A stretch of 64,000 bases of DNA, taken from positions 12,778,260 through 12,842,259 of the forward strand of contig OU452205.1 in the NCBI GenBank assembly GCA_911728435.2, in the 5' to 3' direction. The stretch comes from Apoderus coryli. Its lineage: Eukaryota; Arthropoda; Insecta; Coleoptera; Attelabidae. The notes beneath the pieces are model-generated. The model did not search any database and had not been told where the DNA came from. It worked only from the letters and a program-made list of their open reading frames with translations. Positions 34,701 through 42,500 of the stretch are shown here, piece by piece (within the stretch, counting starts at the first letter, position 1; each line of letters opens with the position of its first letter). Made by a program: the position numbers and the translations under genes.

Positions 34701-37670
34701 GCCACAATAGACCCACGGTGGTCGCAGTGGAGGGTCCGGCGTAGACCCACTCATTTTGAACCTACCTACCTACCTACCTAGTGTCGTGTCGTTGTGTATA
34801 TTCAGTGTTGGCTAATTCGCAACAATCGCTTGTTATGTGCTCTATGGTTTATATTTGTTGTTTACATATGCAGTATTAATCTGATCTTGTATTAGAATTT
34901 TTTTATTATATGTGTTTTATAGTACCTTGTGTTTATTATTTGGTATAGAATCGCTATCATAAAACCCGCGGTTTCACTGAATATATTTCCTTTCCAGACA
35001 TTGGATGCTTGTTTGTCAGTGTGGTCCTGCAGTAGGTAATTTGCATGTTTACCGTGTGTTCTAATGTATTGTAGAGGTTCGTGTGTGTTATTTTTTATTT
35101 TTAGGGGTGTTGCTGAAATATCCATGTTTGTTATTGCTCTGTGCATCCTACTGTTAGAAGTTAGAAGAGGTGGAATCAAGACTATTAATCGAAGAATGCT
35201 GTATAAAGTACTTGCTATTTCAACCCAAGAAAGACTGAGATGGTGTTTTTCACCCGGAACAAGAAACTGAAACCATTAGCGGCGCCAGCTTTCTTCAACG
35301 CACAATTAAGTTCCTCCTTTCAGGTATAACCGCTTGGTATCACATTACTTACAACATGGAGTCTATACCTAGAACGTAGAGTTAAAAGGCATTCTATCCT
35401 ACGAGCAGTGTCGCAAAAAACGTAGATACCACCTGAGTGTGAAACCTAGTGTGCCACAATGTGGATATATACTGTTATCATAAGAGCTATGGAGCTGTAG
35501 TCTGGTGGCCTCAAAAGTCTACAGAGTATAGCAGTAGTAAAGCTGAGTCCGGAACAAAGAACGACTCTTAAACCATTAGCGGAGCAATAAAAACAACCTG
35601 TCTTCCGGCTCTTGCATCTAAAGAAAGTGGTGCTTTGCCGTTATAGCCAGCCGATTATTTTGCTGGATAAGTTTTCTTTTAAACTCGCTGATGGAAGAAT
35701 AGGTTAAGTAAGGCAATAGGAGAAACAATAAGTTAGAGTGAGGTTATTTAGGCAGTGCAGAGGATGAGGCAACAATGAAGTAAGAGAAAGTACAGTGAAG
35801 TTTTTAATGTAGAAAAATAAACTTTTCAAAATTTTCACGAATTTATTACAATTCACATAACAGACACAGAGTGGATTCTTCAGAAGTCGAGTAATAACAG
35901 TGAGATAGATCGAAGTTTCGGTTTTAATATGAAAATACTAATCTTTGGCAAACTAACCAAAATGTCGAAAGTCAAATTGTAGGTTATATTTGATAACGGT
36001 AAATCGAACAAGGAGAACCACAGAACACGCATGTACAAAATAAAATCTTACTCAATTACCTCAAGTCAAGCGTCTTTTCAACCTCTATTGCGTCAAACTG
36101 CTTCTTCTCAATTCTACTTTGTAAATCCTCCACCCTCTTTGATTTCAACATAACTTCCTCACGTGATTTGACCAAATCGTTGTTCCACTCATTCCTTTTT
36201 ACATCTAAAAACTTCTGCAGATCTTCATACTCCCGCTTCAACTGAAGCTTCTGCTCCAAACACTTGTTCTCCTCAGTTAACTCCGCTAGGTGTTGCTTCT
36301 TTGGATTTTCGCTAGGCCTATTTGATATATTCGTCAAATGAGCTAGTTCAGATTGTAATTGCTTATTACAATTTTTTAATTTTTTTATTTTATTTAGTTT
36401 CGTCTGAAAATCGTTTACCCCTTTTGTGGAAACTAGCGTTCGATATACTAATTTTTTAAAACAATTGTTAACGATATCGACAAGTTGGGCAGTCTTAGAT
36501 ATTGTTTTTTCTAATTGTTTACATTGAAACTTGTCAGTCTGCATCTCTTTCACGATTTGTGTGAATGTTACTTCGCTTGAATGAATCGCTTCTTGTAAAC
36601 GTTCAATTTCCTCATCGTAAGTTTTATTTGCTCCTGTTAGAACTTGAATGTTGATTTCACCAGCAGTCTAAAAATTAATTTAAAAACAAATTACTTTTTT
36701 AAAGATTACCTGAGTAGATAAATTCTGATTAAATATTAGTGTTTAATGTATCAATGATAATAGAGAATTACACCAGTGGCGCCGAGTGACTTTTTCTAAA
36801 GTGTTACCAAAACCCGATGTGAAAAATCTTATTTAAAAAAAAAGTTTATTTTGAATCTCCCAAATATTAATATAAAATTATACATTATCCATGTTTATTT
36901 ATTTAATTGCACGCACACTGTATCCCTCAGCCTATTCTGTGCAACGACTAACGAGTAACCAAAACAAAAAATGGTAACAAGCGTACATAATATAGGACGC
37001 CCCCACGCTCTCGCGCTGTACAATTCAAGTACGCGACCAGACACGAGTCGGCCCTCTCTCGGTCTCGTTATATACGCATTTTGTTTATTATAAATGCATA
37101 ACCCAGACAGTATAGTGCGAATTATTTTCGTGGATTTGGATAATTTCATTGATTAATTACTGAATTATTATATATTGCTGTTGGTAAAAAATAAATAAAA
37201 TTATTGTACAGTTAGTAGTCATAAAATATTTATTTTCAAGATTTTTAACTGAACCACTGGTACCATTGGTAATAGTGGTTACATGGACGCTTCGCCACTG
37301 GATTACACAACTTTCAATTACAAATTCCGTTATTATCACCTTCGAATTGGAAAAAAAATACAATCCATTGACAATGATTTAGAAAAACAAAGTAACTGCG
37401 CTAAATACTTTTTATTGATACTACTTTAGCATAGTTTTAAATATAATTTACTATTCGTCGGTACTATTTGTTATTAGGAATTGAATTTAAATGTTATCAA
37501 ACCTTATTCAATATGATTTCCTTTTCTTCAGTGCCAACGAGCAATCTCGTAGCATCATCTTGATATCTGATTCTAGTTAACTGCTTCTCTTGGACAGATT
37601 TATTCAACACGGATTCATTCAATTTATCCACTGTTTCAGAGCTTATTTCCTCAATCTCAATCATTTCCAT
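19614..37670 (-). CDS. Five-exon coiled-coil protein gene, copy A
   Basis: Joining five minus-strand exons (37670-37503, 36667-36060, 31296-31014, 27118-26414, 19703-19614) gives about 617 codons. Every junction is in phase, each donor begins GT and each acceptor ends AG. Residues 1-56 are acidic with few heptads. Residues about 57-510 are rich in E, K, Q, L and N with heptad-like spacing, as in long coiled coils. Residues about 554-617 are basic and TP-rich (KTPPKKVKFEG, QKTPGSKKRKMDF) and look like a nuclear targeting and CDK-site tail. The start ATG follows GGAA with a purine at -3 and G at +4. It lies ten bases inside the first exon listed, so upstream exons are probably untranslated. I do not recognise the family. 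A synaptonemal-complex transverse-filament or mitotic structural protein would fit the shape, but this is speculation. Confidence 0.7.
19704..22324. other. Intron 4 sequence with degenerate unidentified repeats (unit A)
   Basis: This lies inside intron 4 of the coiled-coil gene. The frame 20448-20669 (REWYKITERAKSLIQG, SGAVDVNLNHW) and the frame 22122-22430 (KYEQRHLRYANGHSDFN, REIFYLANNERQTGR) read like decayed transposon protein. Both have diverged counterparts in unit B with frameshifts. I do not recognise either family. This is one of the most diverged stretches between the two units. Confidence 0.4.
22444..22767 (+). pseudogene. Short ORF in the left arm of the Penelope-like element (unit A)
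   Basis: It begins MSDNNNVSAMHNWLKDKF within an arm that is present twice in inverted orientation. It may be the N-terminal part of the element protein reading out of the terminal repeat. A matching frame exists in unit B at 46877-47164 with a slightly different C-terminus. The function is unknown. Confidence 0.4.
23030..23830 (+). pseudogene. Penelope-like reverse transcriptase (unit A)
   Basis: The first block, 23030-23239, contains the N-terminal ILLPDLSNKTVIMNKNDY region. A two-base expansion in a TA run at about 23208 shifts the frame; unit B lacks it. After the shift come LPPKLYGLPKLHK and RPIVS. From about 23350 follow SLISLDVVSLYTNIP (motif A with the first catalytic Asp), FDFQNKIYRQINGVAMGASIS and FFYRYVDDC, with the catalytic YVDD at 23770-23781. 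The YGLPKLHK and LYTNIP signatures are diagnostic for Penelope-like RTs. The reading stops soon after YVDD. Confidence 0.85.
24336..24545 (+). pseudogene. GIY-YIG endonuclease domain of the Penelope-like element (unit A)
   Basis: The frame reads NTHVIYKIPCKDCEDNYIG followed by QTKQYLEKGLTNHK. The VIYKI and NYIGQTK pair corresponds to the GIY-YIG motif, and the CxxC between them is typical of Penelope-like endonucleases. It is separated from the RT by stops and frameshifts. Unit B has the same domain at about 48689-48840 with NYIG changed to TYIG and a frameshift in the downstream Lys run. Confidence 0.85.
24884..26136 (+). mobile_element. mariner-family element in the Penelope arm (unit A)
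   Basis: It starts with CGAGGGTTGCC directly after a TA in the right Penelope arm, as expected for mariner insertion. The arm resumes at about 26137. The left terminal sequence is visible. An inverted copy of it is not found on the right, and about 20 bp of the arm are lost there, so the right end was deleted after insertion. Confidence 0.8.
25030..26080 (+). pseudogene. Mariner transposase, inactivated (unit A)
   Basis: The N-terminal helix-turn-helix region runs through RAIIFYNFRRGLTLQQCMDE and reaches an in-frame TAG before RWYGEFNR (shared by both units). The main frame 25277-25714 contains LGISRTSIHSILHKHL, WSKEMLKKY and the first catalytic block VTGDESWIYAYEP. After a frameshift, LHNDNASSHTSAQTT carries the second catalytic Asp (about 25790-25830). 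Another shift leads to YSPDLAPNDFFLFPYV with the third Asp, and the C-terminus CFDNWFKRLQKCIDLHGEYF ends at about 26078. It is a Tc1/mariner transposase killed by one stop and at least two frameshifts. Confidence 0.9.
26414..27118 (-). CDS. Coiled-coil gene A, coding exon 4
   Basis: Acceptor TTTGATTTTACAG and donor GAG|GTAAGT bound 235 codons in phase 0 at both ends. The exon begins ELKESKNAYILLNEAK and is dense in heptad-type E/K/Q/L sequence for about 180 residues. It then turns into a low-complexity tail with KTPPKKVKFEG and a Ser-rich run. Unit B has only two amino-acid differences (Y to H near the start, I to N in the KQNAIK segment). Apparent extension of the open frame past both splice sites is intron read-through. 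Confidence 0.8.
27186..28728. other. 1.54-kb segment present in unit A only
   Basis: In unit B the sequence passes from GTTGTC straight to AAAAAAGAGAG, whereas in A 1543 bases intervene. The segment lies in intron 3 and holds no recognised gene. It contains the left arm of the 27822-29880 fold-back element, which B therefore lacks. Confidence 0.8.
27822..29880. mobile_element. Fold-back element with 160-bp inverted arms (unit A)
   Basis: Bases 27822-27985 are the reverse complement of 29718-29880 at high identity, sharing CGACCGACAACGCTCTACCA and the ATTTAAAATCGAAAATT block. Inside, 29130-29395 and 29400-29700 form a second large palindrome around CTTTACTTGCAGAC, with GCCTCTAAACAAA arms. No transposase frame is present. 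In unit B only the right part remains (about 51700-52645). Confidence 0.75.
29881..31013. other. Intron 3 sequence, no gene
   Basis: Intron sequence of the coiled-coil gene, almost identical in unit B. It includes two related CTACAATTGCAATAATAATAA-like stretches near 30595 and 30663 that form a short direct repeat. Confidence 0.4.
31014..31296 (-). CDS. Coiled-coil gene A, coding exon 3
   Basis: Acceptor TTAG precedes GTTAAAAGAC and donor ATAGAAAAT|GTAAGA closes the exon. One base completes the split codon AG|G (Arg) from exon 2. Then 94 codons run from LKDILSRKQSIEDKLKEAQ to SVIRKNQIEN, all strongly coiled-coil. The unit B copy (53779-54061) encodes the identical peptide. Confidence 0.8.
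31493..31615 (+). other. Exon-like block on the opposite strand, in intron 2 (unit A)
   Basis: A long T run and CACAG precede the block, and AAG|GTAAGT follows it. The 123 bases are one open frame of 41 codons (VHWKIYISGSGDQSTMILSR and onward), so it looks like a phase-0 exon on the plus strand. A possible preceding piece, 31303-31380 (KSYPENVHAKWFINTWN), begins only a few bases from the exon 3 acceptor. I do not recognise a protein. It may be a relic carried in by a transposon. The unit B copy is 54281-54403. Confidence 0.3.
31832..32560 (-). pseudogene. CFDP2-like LINE, C-terminal fragment (unit A)
   Basis: From high to low coordinates: an RT start block (QEVDKAIRQLKNNKAGGSDA) near 32500-32420, an internal deletion, then LRWTGHVIRMPTERLPKKML and DRPRWRRAIYEG. 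A final zinc finger, CQYCDKVCDSRIGLFSHLRVH, lies at about 31900-31840. This tail with a terminal C2H2 finger is common in arthropod endonuclease-RT LINEs annotated as craniofacial development protein 2-like. The catalytic RT motifs are deleted, so it is dead. It lies in intron 2 of the coiled-coil gene. Confidence 0.8.
32780..33266 (-). pseudogene. LINE with restriction-like endonuclease, C-terminal part (unit A)
   Basis: The minus strand reads NRPDIT, a stop, then NSTYLIDISIPNSINIQKK, LAEKIKQMW, and VIISATGIIAHQLHS. The RPD...LIDIxIPN pattern matches the PD-(D/E)XK endonuclease that closes RT proteins of the R2-like group. The fragment is the downstream half of the element that resumes at 34791-35179. 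The two halves are separated by the RNase H LINE. Confidence 0.65.
33267..34780 (+). mobile_element. RNase H-bearing LINE inserted with target duplication (unit A)
   Basis: The element is 5'-truncated. It starts in the RT thumb region (AKYLWLVLDKTLNWNAHMER, CRRICGKSWGMKPKQIYW), then runs into an RNase H domain, and ends with a (CCTA)n tail at about 34761-34780. The 12-bp target site duplication TAGTGTCGTGTC is at 33255-33266 and 34779-34790. Clade is jockey- or R1-like by content; I am not sure which. Confidence 0.85.
33826..34362 (+). pseudogene. RNase H domain of inserted LINE (unit A)
   Basis: An uninterrupted 178-codon frame shows DYYWFTAGSKTNSGTGAGVY, QAEVLAIDLCAQEL, IKIFSDSQAAIKVL and LIPGHSGLRGNEMADSLARE. 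These are the RNase H landmarks: the catalytic D/E/D series is seen in E of QAEVLAI, D of SDSQAA and NEMAD, while the first TDGS motif is changed to TAGS, which loses the first Asp. The RT part upstream (33330-33780) is broken by frameshifts and a stop at AVAW. The unit B copy (56614-57150) is identical over this frame. Confidence 0.85.
34791..35179 (-). pseudogene. LINE with restriction-like endonuclease, middle part (unit A)
   Basis: The minus-strand frame 35179-34892 contains NSRMHRAITNMDISATPLK, THGKHANYLLQDHTDKQAS and VWKGNIFSETAGFMIAI. The next bases, in another frame, read TIEHITSDCCELANTEYTQRHDT, the zinc-knuckle region that precedes the endonuclease. It continues across the inserted LINE into 33266-32780. 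Confidence 0.65.
35160..35620 (+). pseudogene. Second jockey-like LINE relic (unit A)
   Basis: Plus-strand fragments in shifting frames resemble the RT region after the catalytic motif: RKTEMVFFTRNKKLKPLAA, then LGITLLTTWSLYLER, then a YGAVVWW-like piece near 35490. It is decayed and truncated on both sides, and distinct from the RNase H LINE at 33267-34780. Confidence 0.5.
36060..36667 (-). CDS. Coiled-coil gene A, coding exon 2
   Basis: Acceptor AATTTTTAG precedes ACTGCTGGTG. Donor GAG|GTAATT leaves two bases (AG) for the split Arg codon. The exon has 202 full codons, from TAGEINIQVLTGANKTYDEE to QFDAIEVEKTLDL, with long heptad-like runs. Cys residues are spaced irregularly and no enzyme motif is visible. 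Unit B differs at one residue (F to L in TDKFQCK). Confidence 0.8.
36774..37300. mobile_element. hAT-type MITE with 8-bp target duplication (unit A)
   Basis: The ends are CAGTGGCGCCGAG on the left and the inverse of CAGTGGCGAAGCG on the right. The flanking octamers are AATTACAC (36766-36773) and GATTACAC (37301-37308), which fits the 8-bp duplication of hAT elements. The 527-bp body has no transposase frame. It lies in intron 1. Unit B keeps the left end at 59562 but has lost about 350 bp including the right terminus. Confidence 0.8.
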
Positions 37671-37680
37671 TTCCGGCAAC
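37503..37680 (-). CDS. Coiled-coil gene A, coding exon 1 (start codon exon)
   Basis: Acceptor ATTTTGCAG precedes GTTGCCGGAAATGG. Donor AATAAG|GTTTGA leaves phase 0. The first ATG, at 37670-37668, is in frame with the exon and has a good context, giving MEMIEIEEISSETVDKL and onward (56 codons). If an upstream exon coded in this frame, LPE would precede the Met. This exon is the least conserved between units: five of 56 residues differ in unit B. Confidence 0.65.
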
Positions 37681-38570
37681 CTGCAAAATGTTTGCTTTAG
37701 TTGAAATCTTAAATGTAATACTTTAATAGATTTATCGTTTAATTATTTCCATCGAGTAGGCATTAGACAATGAAAGATGACACAGTAGACAGTAATCTAG
37801 GGCTTCGACGAAGAATTCGTCTTGCATACAAACTGTACCGCATATTAAAATACCATAGTGCAAGCTTCCCAATCCTTCACAGTACTTTGGAGTGAGTTTA
37901 GAAAACTGTAATTTGTAAGATCATATATTAACCCTAATAACTTCGAACTAAAAATAAAAATTAAATATACAATTATTACAATCAATCATGTTAATAGACC
38001 CTTAATTAATGAATATTTAGCAACAATAATTACATTGGAAATCAATAATTGAAATGTTAAATGAAGTATTAAGTAGCACACGAAAAATAATAATAATAAT
38101 GAAAAACGTAAAAAAACAACAAAGAACAATAGTAACATAATTATCTTATAACATGGCATACTAGCAATATTAACTAATAATAATATGTAAATCTATGTCT
38201 CAAAGTTAATAAGTAAAATGACTATGCATATGAAAACTTCTAATACAATGCTCGTAAACGACGTAATGCTTGATAAAAAAAATAGTAAAAAAATCCAACT
38301 GATACCTATGTTAATTAATTGAATCAAAATTTAATTCTACAAAAATACCTGCTAAAGTGGTGTCGGTAGGTATACTAAACTATTGGTCTATGAAAAAATG
38401 CGATGTTGGTAAGGTAACAAAAACATTAAAAAAAATGTAAAATAATTCAGAATATCTGTGATTGTGTATTGTTGTGTTTAAACTATTTACACTGAATGTT
38501 CTTGTGGTGTTTCGTAAATGTACAAATTAATTGTTTGATTTTCAATCTAATTTTAAAATTTTAGAGAAGT
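37681..38570. other. Upstream intron, no coding exon found (unit A)
   Basis: AT-rich sequence shared with unit B. No open exon joins coding exon 1 in the required phase, which supports translation starting in exon 1. Confidence 0.4.
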
Positions 38571-38575
38571 ATTGT

Positions 38576-38640
38576 ACCTGAAGAAGGCTAATAAGCCGAA
38601 CCGTAGTACAGTGACATGAAATAAAAAATATTTGAAAGAA
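38576..38640 (+). repeat. Penelope-arm-like hairpin motif (unit A)
   Basis: The sequence CTGAAGAAGGCTAATAAGCC then GAACCGTAG has a GGCT/AGCC stem between a CTGAAGA box and a GAAC box, like the dispersed family at 1560-1800. Unit B has the same at 61014-61078 with TAATGAGCC. Confidence 0.35.
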
Positions 38641-38789
38641 AAAATTTTCGCTTTTATAATAGAACCTTTACCCCAAGAAAAAGAAAGAATTATTCAAAAA
38701 TTGTAACAAGGTTCAAGAAAAAATACAAGATTAAAATAGTAACATATTTAGTCACAAAAAAAGAAAAAATACGGAAGCAACATTGTGTA

Positions 38790-39244
38790 GGTTACAGATC
38801 CCGGAAAGTGAAAATATAAGAAATTAATTTTGCGTATTTAACAGGTACTTTTTGATACTTTTGTTTAAAGGCAGGGCATGATAAAGTTCTAAATTGTCTT
38901 GCAACTGAATTATAGAGTGACAACAAAATATGTTGGCGACATCTAGTGTGAAGCATCTGGTGACAGCGTGGTAGTGTAAAACAAATTTCCAACACAACTA
39001 AAAGCTCCTTTGAAACAATGCAGTGCAATATTGGAATCGAAATTGTGTCTTTGAATCTTACATTAATACTATGAGCAGCATATCGGAAGTGTATTTTGTT
39101 ATAAAGACACGAGGGTTTCATAGTATAAATGATCTTATGATAAAAGCAAGCACTGTGCAGCAAATTACCATTCATTTTTCTCATACCAAATAACATAAAG
39201 CTGCCAATTATGAAGCACGATAATACTGGTAAAAAAAAAAACAA
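38790..39244 (-). pseudogene. LINE RT C-terminal relic (unit A)
   Basis: A 150-codon minus-strand frame includes CFYHKIIYTMKPSCLYNKIH, LHTRCRQHILLSLYNSVARQ and LSCPAFKQKYQK. The HTR...LYN...FK spacing matches the last part of many non-LTR RT proteins. In unit B a 20-bp insertion (61444-61463) breaks the frame, so it is not under selection. It lies upstream of the coiled-coil gene's start exon. Confidence 0.5.
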
Positions 39245-39916
39245 CTTTGATCACCCTGTATTTTCTAAAGCATCAACATTTGGATAAAACAAGTTTGGGT
39301 CAATCATCATTATTTGACTCGTATAGTATCTCCAATTAACGATTGTTACTGAAACACCCTGTATAGGTATGGTTTCAAATTCAATTAAGTAACGCACAAA
39401 GTACTGGTCACTTACAAAGAGGCGGTTTCGCTAATTGAAGTACTTAGGTACTGAAAGAGATCAGGCTTTCCACAAACATATATTTTCAAGAAGCGCTAAA
39501 AATAAAATAAAGTGATTTGATCTCTAAAATTGTGCGTTGCCCCGGTATTATGTTTGAAGCGAGCATATTTATAAGGTAAAGGCATATAGATACAATTAAC
39601 AGCACCCGTGCTAGAAAGTTTGATCCAGTCCTATGATTTGCTTTGGTAAAATAAGAAATAAGTACTTAATTTCGTTTTACCTAGTTATTAAAACACATAA
39701 AGTGAGACTGAATGGAAGCATTTGATATTTGTTATAAAAAGGGAAATCCACTGTTTTGTTTTTAAAAGCCCTAATAATACTTAGATTAATTTTATCCAAT
39801 ATTATTGCCCCATATGTCCATATTGTTATATATTATTATGTACCTACCCACAAGCTTAATGTTTAGTTCCCTCTCGTTTTAAAAACTATTATTTAATCGA
39901 AAATAATTAAACTTAC

Positions 39917-40110
39917 CTATCTTTACACTTTTAATAAGATTTTTTTTTGAATTTTTATTATACCATACCTAATGGTAAGAACGCACAATATTTGAAAAAG
40001 TTAAGTTTTTCATTTGTCAATTTTATGAAAAAAAAATGGCGGTTCATGTCATTAGCACAGATTATAAACAGATACGTCAATTGACATATTTTTACATAAT
40101 ATTCGTATTG
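39917..40110 (-). other. Possible untranslated first exon of coiled-coil gene A
   Basis: A strong donor, AAAGATAG|GTAAGTTT, lies at 39917/39916 on the minus strand. The sequence just upstream has stops in the frame needed to join coding exon 1, so it would be 5' UTR. A CCGCCATTTT motif (inverse of AAAATGGCGG) is at about 40031-40040. The upper end is arbitrary because no transcription start can be seen. The unit B donor is at 62372. Confidence 0.3.
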
Positions 40111-40499
40111 TAAAGATTAATTTAAGACAAAGTTATAAAGATCGTAGTCGATTTATATTACAGAACCTTGTCAGCAAAATTCAGTGTATTCCAAATTAAT
40201 GAAATATGTATGTTTTATGTCTTCTTTTCTTTATTTCTTCTCTTCTTTGACCTCTTGCTGAATCAGATCAGCATACAGCCATCAAACGCGAATCGTTGGC
40301 AAGTCAGCGTTCACATTATTATGAACATGCACACTTCGTTTGAAATAACACGTACTTAGGGAGTTTTTGAAATCCTTATTTGTCACGTAACTAACGTTCA
40401 CGTTATTGTGAGCATGCTTTGGAATAACGTTTCACGTTAATAGGGAGTTAAGGCAATACCAACGACTTATACACGCATCTCCATCAGAAATGGTGAAGG

Positions 40500-40560
40500 G
40501 AGAATGAGCTTCGACACTATGCGTCCCGCCATTTTCTAGTCACAAACGTCAAAAAATCAA
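40500..40560 (-). promoter_or_regulatory. Candidate promoter region with AAAATGGCGG motif (unit A)
   Basis: A GC-richer patch contains AAAATGGCGGGACGC on the minus strand at about 40538-40524, a YY1/Pho-like core often found at insect and vertebrate transcription starts. A 21-codon ATG frame opens there and would be an upstream ORF. The patch lies about 270 bp inside the right edge of the duplication, so a promoter here would be duplicated too. The unit B copy is near 62990-63005. Confidence 0.25.
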
Positions 40561-40777
40561 AACACTGTTATGTATTAATTGTATGCACTTATTTTGGATA
40601 TTCGGTTTTTTATTAGTGCTGTTCGTGTTTATTATTCTTAAAAGTTAGTACCGCCTACCGCCTAAGGGAGTATATATAACACATTCACTCTGTGAAAAAA
40701 GTTTTGTGACAATTTTTTATAAATTAAAACATTGTTTTATATAAAATTTAAAAATAAAAATCAAAATATATTCAAAA

Positions 40778-40820
40778 TTAATATTATTTTTTGGCATAAT
40801 GCCAAAAAAAAATAATATTA
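40778..40820. repeat. Breakpoint palindrome (unit A)
   Basis: TAATATTATTTTTTGGCAT and TGCCAAAAAAAAATAATATTA pair almost perfectly across a two- to four-base loop. Homology between the units ends immediately after it, and the same palindrome ends unit B at 63238-63281. Confidence 0.8.
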
Positions 40821-40821
40821 T

Positions 40822-41030
40822 ACAGGATGTTAATTAAGTATCTGGCCAAACTTCAGGTGGTGATTCTTTGAGTGATTTTAAGGTAAAAAGTTCATATAAG
40901 CAGGTGTCCGGAAAGGCATAGTTTTCAAGATACAGGGTGTCAAAAAAATTTTTTTTTACATTTATTTATTAATATCTCAAACACCTGTTGACCGATTTTG
41001 TTGAAATTTCGCAGTATTATGGACTATGAT
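40822..41030. other. Spacer between duplicated units
   Basis: These 209 bases occur only once. They begin ACAGGATGTTAATTAAG and include TACAGGGTGTC at about 40934, so they look like part of a dispersed repeat with TACAGGGTG ends. No gene is present. Confidence 0.7.
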
Positions 41031-42500
41031 AAGTTTTATACCTAACATGTCTGAAAGTCTAATATTTTTGTAAATATCATACAACATCTGTAAGTAATAA
41101 ATTTATTATCTTGGGTGCCTGTGATAAAGAATTTATACCTAGAAAAAGACATTTTTTCAAGTCGAAAATATTGTGTTTGTTTATGAGTTAGTCCAAAGAT
41201 AAAATGCATATATTAGAAAAGATAACCAGATGTTTCAGTTATAGGATGGTCAAAACATTTAACATTCTCGAAACGCCTTCATGTAAATTAAATGTCGGAC
41301 TTATATTATTATATACAGAAGCTAGTAGTTGGGGAGTTAACAAGGTTTCCCATAACAAAGAATAAATATAAAGGACGCAGAAAATATGAACACGGGTTTT
41401 CATCCAGTTAGCTTTTCTGGAGATTAAGGAGTCAGTATATAATCGTATTGTTCCTAACTTTACAAACAGTATAGTGTCTTGTTGATCTTCTGAAAAATCT
41501 CCAACATAGGAAATGTTAACAATTAACAACCGTTATTAAAGTCGACATAAAAATGTATCTTATTTCTGAATCTCTCACCTTGTAGATGTATCTTTATGGG
41601 GGTATATTGTAAAGATGCCGTTTTTTCTGATTAGCTATTTTCAATCTAGTACCTACTTCTTATGTATGTTAAGTGTTTTGGAAATACAATCGGATTTCGA
41701 GTTTCGATTCGTTTTAGTCTTAGAAGGGTCTAGATGTACCAATTTTATAAAGTTAGAAGATTTCTCACAGTTAAGAATTATTTTCTAGTTTTTGTTTTAA
41801 AGTATACCATTTCATTTTATTCTGAAGTAGTGAATTTGTATAAAGTTTCTTAATAATAATCGAAGTTAAAGTTTCAGTAAGTTCTTTGTGAATTCTTTTA
41901 ATTGAAGGCCTTTTTGTTTCCAATCAATTTTTATAAAGATTAAGTTGTTTCTTTTGGTAATTGAAATAAATTCAGTTTTCAATTGTAATTAAAGTTTCGT
42001 ATGGAAATTAATATAATTATTCGAAATTAGATTAATTTACCTATTTTAAGTTGTACAAGTAATGACTAAGATTTTCTTCTAAATTTTCAATCTCGTTTAA
42101 TTGTTTTATTCTTTTTTTTATTTATACATATTTATTTCTTTGTTGTTATTCATTTTCTTTATTAGTTTCAATTATTAAATTAGTTGTTTTGAGCCGAAAC
42201 CTTTGCGTTGTATTTCTAATAAAGTTTTCGTTATGTTGTTGACAGAAGGGTCATTTAATTATTGTTTTCCTTTTAAATAAAAAGTGGGTGGCCGACAGAG
42301 ATGCAGAATTATAATTATATTATATTACTTGAATACAGATTAATAAAGTTAATATTCTTTGGTTGTTCTTCTTTAATTGAAACCGCTCGTAAAGCTTGAT
42401 TCGAATCCGTAACAATTTGAATAGCATATTGGGATTCATTCTGGACTGAGCTATAAAATTAGTATTCTTTCTGAATGTAAATAATACCCGCTAATTCAAA

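Larger units (their letters stand above)
16271..40821. repeat. Tandem segmental duplication, unit A
   Basis: Unit A aligns with unit B (41031-63281) from AGTTTTATACCTAACATGTC to the AT-rich palindrome at 40778-40820. The offset changes stepwise through indels: about 24763 at 17738, 24671 at 19997, 24306 at 26414, 22765 at 29098, 22788 at 31560 and 22440 at 37503. Order and strand of every feature are kept. Unit A is longer mainly because of a 1.54-kb segment (27186-28728) and about 350 bp at 36930-37310 that are missing from B. Confidence 0.95.

Noticed and set aside
39245..40359. Plus-strand frame 40168-40359 with a hydrophobic segment
   Set aside because: It does not start with ATG, and the hydrophobic run comes from TTT/CTT-rich DNA. 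The unit B copy changes at the C-terminus.
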